A stretch of 36,748 nucleotides of DNA from Lachnospiraceae bacterium (lineage in GTDB: Bacteria > Bacillota > Clostridia > Lachnospirales > Lachnospiraceae), in NCBI GenBank assembly GCA_024403415.1, contig JAKSRY010000023.1, positions 1-36,748 on the forward strand. The letters run 5' to 3'. This document shows, in pieces, positions 1-5,754 of this stretch. Every line of letters begins with the position of its first letter. Positions within the stretch are counted from its first letter, which is position 1. The translations under genes and the position numbers were made by a program. The notes below the pieces were generated by a model. The model worked only from the letters and a program-made list of their open reading frames with translations. It made no database searches and was not told the origin of the DNA.

Positions 1-63
1 TTCTGTCTGTTCTGTCTGTTCTGTCTGTTCTGTCTGTTCTGTCTGTTCTGTCTGTTCTGTCTG
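1..63. repeat. 9-bp tandem repeat (TTCTGTCTG), 7 perfect copies, open at left edge
   Basis: Seven perfect head-to-tail copies of TTCTGTCTG begin at base 1, so the array may continue outside the window. The unit is a multiple of three and lies inside an open frame on the minus strand, where each copy reads Arg-Gln-Asn. A change in copy number would alter protein length but not the reading frame. Confidence 0.95.
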
Positions 64-83
64 TCCAGAGCATACTTTTTCAT
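1..83 (-). CDS. Start of a gene with an N-terminal (Arg-Gln-Asn)n repeat, cut by the window edge
   Basis: On the minus strand an ATG at 83-81 is preceded by a strong GGAGG site (bases 85-89, read as AGGAGGTAATG). The frame reads MKKYALD followed by RQN repeats encoded by the 9-bp array, with no stop before base 1. It starts 23 bases after the stop of the ligase at 107, so the two are probably co-transcribed. The visible part is short, basic and of low complexity, and gives no function. Beside an adenylate-forming enzyme, a carrier protein or a further biosynthetic enzyme is possible, but nothing here shows that. The good ribosome site and operon spacing support a real gene. The alternative is that the array lies in a short decayed frame. 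Confidence 0.6.
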   Translation of the reverse strand, partial: MKKYALDRQNRQNRQNRQNRQNRQNRQ

Positions 84-106
84 TACCTCCTGTCAAGTAC
101 TTATTA

Positions 107-1777
107 TCAATTCCATTTCAAAGCTTCTCTATCGCATTTTCCATTTGCATTTATTGGAAATTCTTTCCATGATCTAATGCCAAATTTTACATTTTCAGGC
201 AAATACGATGTTATTAATTTATAAACTTCATCCTCAACTTCATCTTTGTCAGAGGCGGTAATAATGTTAATAAAAAGCATATTCTCTTCATTAGCAACCA
301 CTTTACATTCAGAAACATTGGTTTTCATTAAAATCTCTTTTTCAATATCAAACAGATATATTTTTTGTTCAGACACCTCCACAACATCTATTGCTCTTCC
401 TAGCACATATACTTCTCCAAACTCATCTACGTACCCAATATCCCCTGTCTTATACCAAGCTCTTCCTGTAGAATCCACCCACTTAAACTTTTCAGTAAGT
501 TCTTGATTATTCGCATAACATTTCATTGCACATGGGCTCATAGCCATAAGTTCACCGCGTTCATTAATTCGACATTCCATACCATTTTTTGTATCAAATG
601 CCGAAACAACTACTCCTGGCAAAGGAATTCCAGTGCTTCCAGGATTGTGCTTTTTAAATGAAGAAGTTGTCAAAGTGCCATTCAACTCTGACATACCATA
701 ACCTACTACTATTTTATTCCTACATCCACAATCACTCAGTAGTGCGTTGATATCATTTTCCATCTTCTCAGTGTTAGGCTCTCCTCCTTGCACTGCGATA
801 TTTATATATGAAAGATTCTTATCAACAAACATATTTTCATGGACAGCAATATCCCAAAAGCTCTTGGTTGCACAAATCACTTCCGGCTTATATTTTAGTA
901 TATCTTCGACCCATTTTTGAGGCTCATATTTCGGTTCAAGAACAACCGTAATTCCTAACATAAGTGGTGCCATAAGCATAAATGAAAGACCTGATGCAAT
1001 AAAAAATGGAATCTGATTTAAAAACAAATCATTCCTCTTAAATGGATATTCACATATCCTATACTGTTCAGACATAGCTGTATAACTATGATTTGTATGA
1101 ACTATAGCCTTAGGTTTTCCCGTTGAGCCAGATGTATATACTATTACCAACTCACTTTCGGGGTTAGCGTTGACTTCACATTGTCTTGTAGCATTTTGCA
1201 GGAATTCCTTCCAACTAATAGTATTTCCTAAGTCATACTTCTCTTTCTCTGAAATCTTCACAAGAAGTTGAATTATCTTAGACAAAGAAAAAGTTGCCGG
1301 TATAACTACAACTTTCTTATTTATCTTCGTTAACAATCCTTGCATTTTTGAAAAAATTCTATCAAGGCAAAAAACATATTGAGCATTAGATTCAGACAAT
1401 GATGTTGAGATTGCATCACTTCCTAATGATAGATTTATCATCTCAGCACAAGCACCAATCATGCTACATGCCAGCAACAAATACACTGTTTCAGGCGTAC
1501 CAGTTGAACAAATGATGATACAATCGCCATTTTTTATTCCATTACCGACCAAAGCATTAGCCACTTCTTTTGTTTTTTCAAATATTGTTTTATAAGCAAT
1601 TTTCTTGTTTTGAAAAATAAGCGCGATATTCTCAGAATGCTTTATATTATTCTGAAACACATTTTCCCAAACCGTACGTGTTAAAACTTTATTATCTTCA
1701 ATCGCTCCATCGTACCATTGCATCCAAGGCCTATCTATAGAAGGATAGACTATTCTGTTCTGTTCTGTAGAATTCAT
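107..1777 (-). CDS. Adenylate-forming (AMP-binding) acyl/aryl ligase, ANL superfamily
   Basis: This is an ANL-superfamily enzyme of about 556 residues, which would activate a carboxylic acid with ATP to an acyl-adenylate. The P-loop core YTSGSTGKPK lies near residue 213, followed by GYGMSELNG (adenine-binding A5 region), YKTGDIGYVDEFGEVYVLGR (A7/A8 hinge) and a C-terminal NANGKCDREAL with the expected catalytic lysine. The length is normal for a stand-alone ligase, and no carrier or condensation domain is fused. The substrate cannot be read from the sequence. The frame also permits a TTG start at 1801; ATG at 1777 is preferred, although neither has an ideal ribosome site. It lies between the 87-residue gene and the RQN-repeat gene on the same strand, suggesting a small biosynthetic operon that continues to the left. 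Confidence 0.85.
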   Translation of the reverse strand: MNSTEQNRIVYPSIDRPWMQWYDGAIEDNKVLTRTVWENVFQNNIKHSENIALIFQNKKIAYKTIFEKTKEVANALVGNGIKNGDCIIICSTGTPETVYLLLACSMIGACAEMINLSLGSDAISTSLSESNAQYVFCLDRIFSKMQGLLTKINKKVVVIPATFSLSKIIQLLVKISEKEKYDLGNTISWKEFLQNATRQCEVNANPESELVIVYTSGSTGKPKAIVHTNHSYTAMSEQYRICEYPFKRNDLFLNQIPFFIASGLSFMLMAPLMLGITVVLEPKYEPQKWVEDILKYKPEVICATKSFWDIAVHENMFVDKNLSYINIAVQGGEPNTEKMENDINALLSDCGCRNKIVVGYGMSELNGTLTTSSFKKHNPGSTGIPLPGVVVSAFDTKNGMECRINERGELMAMSPCAMKCYANNQELTEKFKWVDSTGRAWYKTGDIGYVDEFGEVYVLGRAIDVVEVSEQKIYLFDIEKEILMKTNVSECKVVANEENMLFINIITASDKDEVEDEVYKLITSYLPENVKFGIRSWKEFPINANGKCDREALKWN

Positions 1778-1858
1778 ATTTTCCCACTTTCTCAAATACA
1801 AATTATAAATAACCTGTTAAATATCTATGCTTTTAGTCTTTCAGAATATATAGTTTCG

Positions 1859-2122
1859 CTACTGTACCCTTACAGCCTTCTCAATGCCTTCTTCTTTTAA
1901 AGCATTTACATTTCTCTTTGTTGTAAATAATAATGGGAAGCTTTCCTCGAAAGATCTTATTCTAGACAAAAGTTTGTCCTCAAATTCCTTACCAAACTTT
2001 TTTATACATCTCGCCTTTGCCTCCGAAAGAACTTTTTCAACATCTATGTCACGTCTAATAAATTGCATCTCAACATGTGCAACGTAATATTTCTCTACAA
2101 GCACCCTAGGCATTCTTTTCAT
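1859..2122 (-). CDS. Small hypothetical protein, 87 residues
   Basis: This is a short, charged, probably helical protein without a signal peptide or membrane segment. AAGGA lies about nine bases ahead of its ATG, which supports translation. The middle part, around KVLSEAKARCIKKFGKEFEDKLL, looks amphipathic. I do not recognise the family. It is the first gene of a same-strand group with the ligase at 107-1777 and is divergent from the XRE regulator at 2246, with which it shares a 123-bp control region. Confidence 0.55.
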   Translation of the reverse strand: MKRMPRVLVEKYYVAHVEMQFIRRDIDVEKVLSEAKARCIKKFGKEFEDKLLSRIRSFEESFPLLFTTKRNVNALKEEGIEKAVRVQ

Positions 2123-2245
2123 TTTTGTTAAATCCTTAGTTTTTCTTTAACTGTATGCGCAGTCAAATGTCTATACAGTTAATTTTATATTACTATTTTT
2201 GCCTATACAATTCAAGGTGAGATGAACTTAGGAAGGTGATACCAA
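2123..2245. promoter_or_regulatory. Divergent control region with an inverted repeat (likely XRE operator)
   Basis: An inverted repeat AACTGTAT (2149-2156) / ATACAGTT (2173-2180) lies between the divergent genes. The heptamer CTATACA occurs at 2171-2177 and again at 2203-2209. On the minus strand, TTGAAT and TAATAT separated by 17 bases are a possible -35/-10 pair. Autoregulation by the neighbouring XRE protein is an inference from position and symmetry. Confidence 0.45.
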
Positions 2246-2581
2246 ATGGATTATTATGAGATTGGACAAAGAATTCGCAGATTTAGAAAAGCTTGTAATA
2301 TGTCGCAAGATGAGCTATCAGAAAAAGTAGGTATATCCGTCACACATATGAGTCACATTGAAAATGGAAATACCAAACTTAGCCTACCTGTTTTTGTTGC
2401 TATAGCTTCGGTACTTTCCGTCCATACTGATGAGCTCTTATATGATATATCTCCTGATAATAAAACAGCAGCTAAGAATGATATCTTAAATATTATCGAC
2501 TCCTGTACCGTTCAGGAGGAATACATTATTAAAGATATTGTAAAGGCAACAAAAGAAGCTTTCGACAAATACAAAGGATAG
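2246..2581 (+). CDS. XRE-family helix-turn-helix transcriptional regulator
   Basis: This is a 111-residue cytoplasmic regulator. Residues 5-62 form a classic Cro/CI-type helix-turn-helix: GQRIRRFRKACNMSQDELSEK, then VTHMSHIENGNTKLSLPVFVAIASVL. The C-terminal half, about 45 residues, is helical and of unknown use, perhaps dimerisation. A strong ribosome site (GGAAGGTGAT) sets the start. Regulators of this size and style often sit at the edge of integrated elements in clostridia, which fits the recombinase remnant just downstream. It is divergent from the 87-residue gene and followed by its own terminator at 2680-2710. The target may be the inverted repeat upstream. Confidence 0.9.
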   Translation: MDYYEIGQRIRRFRKACNMSQDELSEKVGISVTHMSHIENGNTKLSLPVFVAIASVLSVHTDELLYDISPDNKTAAKNDILNIIDSCTVQEEYIIKDIVKATKEAFDKYKG

Positions 2582-2679
2582 TTGAACCTCTTCTTATCCG
2601 CAAACACTTTTGCTAAGTTATATATGTAATACACGGGTTATCCTAAATCTGAAAAATATTATGATAACAAATTGATTTT

Positions 2680-2710
2680 AACCAAAGTATTTTCTTTGGT
2701 TATTTTTATT
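2680..2710 (+). terminator. Rho-independent terminator after the XRE gene
   Basis: The stem AACCAAAG (2680-2687) / CTTTGGTT (2694-2701) has a six-base loop and is followed by ATTTTTATT. It lies about 100 bases after the regulator stop. Confidence 0.75.
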
Positions 2711-2762
2711 GTCTAGTTACCAATTTCCTCATTCATATTTATATGCGAAAGGAGGAAACATA

Positions 2763-3074
2763 ATGGGAAGAAAAAATAAAAGCTATCACAAAGACCTAAA
2801 GCAGCAATTCCACGAAAAACTAACAGCTATGCTTGATACAGGTGTAGGAAGAAACAAAGCCGCTGACATGAAAAATGGAAACTATAGAAATTACATATAT
2901 TCCTACAGTACATACGAAAATTATTGGAAGCACGCAAAATATTTTGCTAATTATCTAAAAGAACATCATCCAGAATGTACTACACTAAAATCTGCCCGTA
3001 AATATGTTAAAGAGTGGTTACAATATAGAGTTGATAACGGAGGCCTAAATGGCAAACCATTAAGCGCATGGTGA
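2763..3074 (+). pseudogene. Truncated tyrosine-recombinase-like protein, N-terminal part only
   Basis: A 103-residue frame starts at ATG 2763 behind a strong GGAGG. The N-terminus (MGRKNKSYHKDLKQQFHEKL) and the segment YENYWKHAKYFANYLKEHHPE resemble the SAM-like core-binding region of phage-type integrases from mobile elements of Lachnospiraceae. The frame stops at a TGA directly after LNGKPLSAW, where such proteins would continue through the core-binding domain into the catalytic domain. No Arg/His/Arg/Tyr catalytic part follows; the next bases belong to a different coding remnant. This indicates a deletion junction at about 3074. A small stand-alone protein cannot be excluded, because the ribosome site is intact. 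Confidence 0.6.
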
Positions 3075-3075
3075 A

Positions 3076-3213
3076 TATTATTCACTTAAGGATGATGCTG
3101 GCAAAGCTTATAACATCAAAAAATCTATCGAGTCAGAATATAAACGACTGAAATGTCCGGCAGAAATGGACAGACCTAAAAAACACAGAAAGGAACATGA
3201 GATGTTTGGGTAA
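3076..3213 (+). pseudogene. Orphan 45-codon coding remnant, possibly the tail of a mobilisation protein
   Basis: In a different frame from the truncated integrase, directly after its stop, 45 sense codons run to a TAA at 3211 without a start codon of their own. The translation starts YYSLKDDAGKAYNIKKSIE and ends in a basic tail (RPKKHRKEHEMFG). Its charged helix and basic end resemble the C-terminal tail of some MobA-type relaxases, but this is a weak impression. With the truncated integrase before it and the tRNA beyond, it fits a collapsed mobile element. Confidence 0.35.
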
Positions 3214-3252
3214 TATTTACAAGAAAAAATAGGAATTATAAGAAAAGTGCGA

Positions 3253-3271
3253 TTGTACCCCAGTTGTACCC
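3253..3271. repeat. Direct repeat TTGTACCC x2, 11-bp period
   Basis: TTGTACCC occurs at 3253-3260 and 3264-3271, about one helical turn apart, between the recombinase remnant and the tRNA. Repeats of this kind near an attachment site are often integrase arm-binding sites. That role is inferred from position only. Confidence 0.45.
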
Positions 3272-3280
3272 TTGTCTTTG

Positions 3281-3324
3281 CAAAATAAAAAACTCAGAAA
3301 CACCGATTTCTCGGTATTTCTGAG
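3281..3324 (-). terminator. Rho-independent terminator reading leftwards
   Basis: The stem 3293-3324 (CTCAGAAACACCGA / TCGGTATTTCTGAG, one mismatch, loop TTTC) is followed on the minus strand by TTTTTTATTTT. It is the second terminator after the tRNA gene, 150 bp beyond the first. Confidence 0.7.
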
Positions 3325-3334
3325 CTTATCTGTG

Positions 3335-3347
3335 AGAGCACGAGACG
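3335..3347. repeat. Copy of the tRNA-Gly 3' end (possible old attachment site)
   Basis: AGAGCACGAGACG at 3335-3347 is identical to 3484-3496, which covers the last eleven bases of tRNA-Gly and two flanking bases. Duplication of a tRNA 3' end at the other side of an insertion is the hallmark of tRNA-targeting integrases. At 13 bases it is short, so a duplication of the terminator/tRNA region is an alternative. Confidence 0.5.
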
Positions 3348-3434
3348 TCGCAAAACGTCCGGTGGACGTTTGCTCTGCGACGACCGGAGCGAAGCGGAGA
3401 AACTCGAACCTTCGAGTTTCCGGATTCGCTCTGG
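3346..3434. other. Two adjacent large hairpins in a gene-free stretch
   Basis: The first hairpin is CGTCGCA + AAACGTCC (3346-3360) pairing with GGACGTTT (3364-3371) + TGCGACG (3376-3382), with a four-base bulge. The second spans 3384-3434: CCGGAGCGAA pairs with TTCGCTCTGG at its base and GAAACTCGAA with TTCGAGTTTC at its tip. Neither has a T-run, so they are not ordinary terminators. They are richer in GC than the surrounding DNA. The stretch 3214-3485 contains no gene that I can support. Confidence 0.6.
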
Positions 3435-3481
3435 TAAACAAGAAAAAAGGACATCCTCTTGGATGTCCTCTTCTTGTTTAC
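3434..3481 (-). terminator. Terminator of tRNA-Gly
   Basis: The inner stem GGACATCC (3449-3456) / GGATGTCC (3461-3468) is followed on the minus strand by TTTTTTCTTGTTT. The arms extend through GTAAACAAGAA / TTCTTGTTTAC to 3434 and 3481. It begins five bases beyond the 3' end of the tRNA. Confidence 0.8.
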
Positions 3482-3485
3482 TCAG

Positions 3486-3558
3486 AGCACGAGACGGGAC
3501 TCGAACCCGCGGCCCCGACCTTGGCAAGGTCGTGCTCCACCAACTGAGCCACTCGTGC
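3486..3558 (-). tRNA. tRNA-Gly (anticodon GCC)
   Basis: On the minus strand the 73-base cloverleaf has acceptor stem GCACGAG / CTCGTGC, D-arm GCTC..GAGC with AGTTGGTGG, anticodon stem CGACC / GGTCG with loop TTGCCAA, and T-arm GCGGG-TTCGAGT-CCCGT. The discriminator base is T and CCA is not encoded. The anticodon GCC reads glycine codons GGC and GGU. Its 3' end is partly duplicated at 3335-3347. Confidence 0.95.
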
Positions 3559-3588
3559 ATATTCGTCAGTTCTGCAACCGACTTGTAC

Positions 3589-3617
3589 ATAATACAACAG
3601 ATATTTATATTTGTCTA
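3589..3617 (-). promoter_or_regulatory. Promoter of tRNA-Gly
   Basis: On the minus strand a -35 box TAGACA (3612-3617) and a -10 box TATTAT (3589-3594) are separated by 17 bases. The tRNA 5' end lies 30 bases downstream of the -10 box. Confidence 0.65.
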
Positions 3618-3699
3618 CACCTTTTTTAAATATTCTACAAATATTTTGAAGGCTATAAAGGTGCGCTATTACTTTCAGCTTTACAGCCTTCAATATAAC

Positions 3700-4254
3700 C
3701 TATTCCTCAAACAAACATATTTTAGTTCCTAATGCATCATTCATTTCAGGAAGTAACTTTTCTTTGACATTACTGATTATCTCTGTACATTTCCTTTCAG
3801 TTTCTGACTCAATAAGATTATCACTTTCATCAAAATGTAATCCTTTTCCGAATCCGATTACTATCGAATCATTATCAAAAACATATTTGATATCCGGATA
3901 TGGCCCTATACAGGTTGCCTCATCCTTCTTCTCCGGATTTACACACATAACATCATTATAGGTTCTTTGCAGTATTTCCACAAAAACCTTCATATTATCT
4001 TCGGAAGGGTCTTTGATAATATCCATAATCTTATCCAGATCATCTTCTTCCAGTCTGTTTATTTTTGCCTCTGTCATTAAGTAAAAATATTTAAGTCCTA
4101 AAATATTTCTCGTTTGCCACTTGTTTTTTTCACTTTCTTCAACAACCGGAATATTTACCTTTGAAAAAAGTTCATCCAGCTCCATGAAAGGTGAATTAGC
4201 GAGGAAAAATAATGCAAAGGTTTTTTCGTATGCTCTTTTAATCTCTTCTATCAT
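3700..4254 (-). CDS. Hypothetical acidic cytoplasmic protein, candidate immunity protein for the upstream effector
   Basis: This protein of about 184 residues has no signal peptide or membrane segment. It is acidic, with stretches such as RLEEDDLDKIMDIIKDPSEDN. The last gene of the T7SS locus, it starts about 90 bases after the stop of the Pro-rich protein with a cysteine-peptidase-like domain. A small acidic gene directly after a toxin-like gene is the usual position of an immunity protein. I recognise no family, so that role is inferred from context. TTG (4266), GTG (4263) and ATG (4254) are all possible starts; ATG is chosen because GGTGA lies five bases before it. Being cytoplasmic, it would suit a toxin that acts inside the cell. 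Confidence 0.6.
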   Translation of the reverse strand: MIEEIKRAYEKTFALFFLANSPFMELDELFSKVNIPVVEESEKNKWQTRNILGLKYFYLMTEAKINRLEEDDLDKIMDIIKDPSEDNMKVFVEILQRTYNDVMCVNPEKKDEATCIGPYPDIKYVFDNDSIVIGFGKGLHFDESDNLIESETERKCTEIISNVKEKLLPEMNDALGTKICLFEE

Positions 4255-4341
4255 ATCAGTCACCAAATCCTAAACACTTACACTTTAGCTGCTGCCGACT
4301 ATATCTCATATCTTTGTCATTACAAACATATAGTCCTTCAA

Positions 4342-5655
4342 TTACGGGATAGTATCGAATGTAAAGTAAGTGTAATAAGCGTTACTATACTGCGAAGGAT
4401 CTATATAATATTTATTTCCCCACGATGAAACAATAAGTCTTCCATCGTTGGTGATTCCTGTTACTGTCATATAATGAGCTTCGTCAAATGTCAGCACCTT
4501 ACCGCCTGTCGTTGTAAGTGAGAAACCACCCTGTGTGCTGAAGGCAAGCACTCCATGTTCAACATCATTTGGTATATTATTCCAGTCCGGCTCATAAAAA
4601 TATTCAGCATTATAATTATTTCCCATTTCAGGAACCATAACATCCAGCATATCTCCCATATGTCCCGGTGTCAGTCCATCCATGTTGGGATCATCAAATC
4701 TTGCATAAATATATGCTGTCAGTGCATCATAATTCAGATCGCCGTTTTTATACATTGAGAATCCAAAATATGCTTCAAAATCCTCTGCCCTGCCTTCATA
4801 TGCTCTCATAATAATATTAGTCATTCCGGCATATGCACAGCCTTCAGGTCCAAGTCTCTTAATGAGTGCTGCACACTGCTTATCGGTAAGATTCGGATCT
4901 GCCTGACGCATTGCTGCATATAAATCCTTATCCGATGAATCAAGTCTTTGACGTGCTCCATATGCTCCTTTATCATCAAAAACCCTGTTTGAATAATCGG
5001 GATCTCTGTTAACCGGCTTCGGTTTTGGCTGTGCCGGTGGCGGTGTAACTGGCTGTGGGGGAGCCGGCGGATCTGCAGGTGGCGCCGGTGGATCTGCGGG
5101 CGGGGTTACCGGTGGTTCTGCAGGTGGGGTTGCCGGTGGATCCGCAGGAGGTGTTGTCTTTCCATCATCCGGAAGCGGATCTATAACATAAACAACATCC
5201 AATTTATCATATAAATATAGTCTGTATTCTTCGAGATATTTCTCATATTTATCTTTCCATAATTTGTAAAGTCCAAAGAACTTAAGCAAGGAAACAATAA
5301 GCTTATCGAGTTTGGCTATGTAAGCATCAACCTCTTTGTCCGTTACATAATCCTTTTTCTTTGCAGACACAAGTTTGACACTCTTTGCATCCTTACTTAT
5401 GCGCTGCTCTGTTTTTTCATATTGAATCAGAATCTGTTCAATAGCATTTTTATAGCTGTCAAAGGAAGCTTTTTCGTTCTGCATATCGTTCAATACTTTT
5501 GCTATTCTGTTCAAAATACCGGCATATGATGCGACGTTATTGGTTGAAATCTTTGCCTTCTCAAGGGTATTAAAAGCGACAAGCAGCTGACTTGCTTCCT
5601 GCGAAAGTGCTGACACTTCATTATAGATATTGTTATATACATGAAATTCTGACAT
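4342..5655 (-). CDS. Candidate T7SS effector: helical N-domain, Pro-rich linker, papain/C39-like C-terminal domain
   Basis: The 437-residue protein has three parts. Residues 1-160 are helical, with no secretion signal peptide and several Tyr-rich helices, as in LXG/WXG-type targeting domains, although no canonical LXG motif is visible. Residues 165-215 are a hinge of PPADPP-type repeats. Residues 216-437 form a globular domain with EGCAYAGMTN (Cys273) and AHYMTVTGI (His394) followed by LIVSSWGNKYYID. This order and spacing resemble papain- or C39-like cysteine peptidases, with SSWG where papain has NSWG, so the usual Asn/Asp is Ser410. A strong GGAGG precedes the ATG. Lying after the VWA and WXG100 genes and before a small acidic gene, it is the best candidate for the exported toxin of the locus. 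Alternatives are a secreted peptidase, amidase or transglutaminase acting on cell wall or host. Confidence 0.65.
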   Translation of the reverse strand: MSEFHVYNNIYNEVSALSQEASQLLVAFNTLEKAKISTNNVASYAGILNRIAKVLNDMQNEKASFDSYKNAIEQILIQYEKTEQRISKDAKSVKLVSAKKKDYVTDKEVDAYIAKLDKLIVSLLKFFGLYKLWKDKYEKYLEEYRLYLYDKLDVVYVIDPLPDDGKTTPPADPPATPPAEPPVTPPADPPAPPADPPAPPQPVTPPPAQPKPKPVNRDPDYSNRVFDDKGAYGARQRLDSSDKDLYAAMRQADPNLTDKQCAALIKRLGPEGCAYAGMTNIIMRAYEGRAEDFEAYFGFSMYKNGDLNYDALTAYIYARFDDPNMDGLTPGHMGDMLDVMVPEMGNNYNAEYFYEPDWNNIPNDVEHGVLAFSTQGGFSLTTTGGKVLTFDEAHYMTVTGITNDGRLIVSSWGNKYYIDPSQYSNAYYTYFTFDTIP

Positions 5656-5680
5656 AACCGTCCTCCTCTCTTATATATAC

Positions 5681-5744
5681 ACTCTACCATCTAATGTACT
5701 GCACTTATTTCATTTAGGACCAACTGCATCTTTTTCTGACGAAA
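5681..5744 (-). promoter_or_regulatory. Possible degenerate LytTR-type direct repeat upstream of the effector
   Basis: Read on the plus strand, TGACGAA (5737-5743) and GGACCAA (5717-5723) are exactly 20 bases apart, like the TGATGAA pairs at 7956/7976 and 9591/9611. The first copy matches 6 of 7 bases and the second 4 of 7. A TAGAGT hexamer (plus 5681-5686) lies within one base of the expected -10 position. The match is weak and may be chance. Confidence 0.3.
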
Positions 5745-5754
5745 TACAATATGT

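Noticed and set aside
1-63. Tandem 9-bp repeats as a CRISPR array
   Set aside because: The copies are contiguous with no spacers and read in frame as RQN.
3294-3590. Overlapping frames on both strands across the tRNA region
   Set aside because: They read through tRNA-Gly and hairpins and have no ribosome sites; the typical tRNA shadow explains them.
4342-5655. Canonical LXG toxin
   Set aside because: The N-terminal domain is helical and T7SS-like but shorter than an LXG domain, and no LXG motif is seen; it is kept as a candidate effector only.
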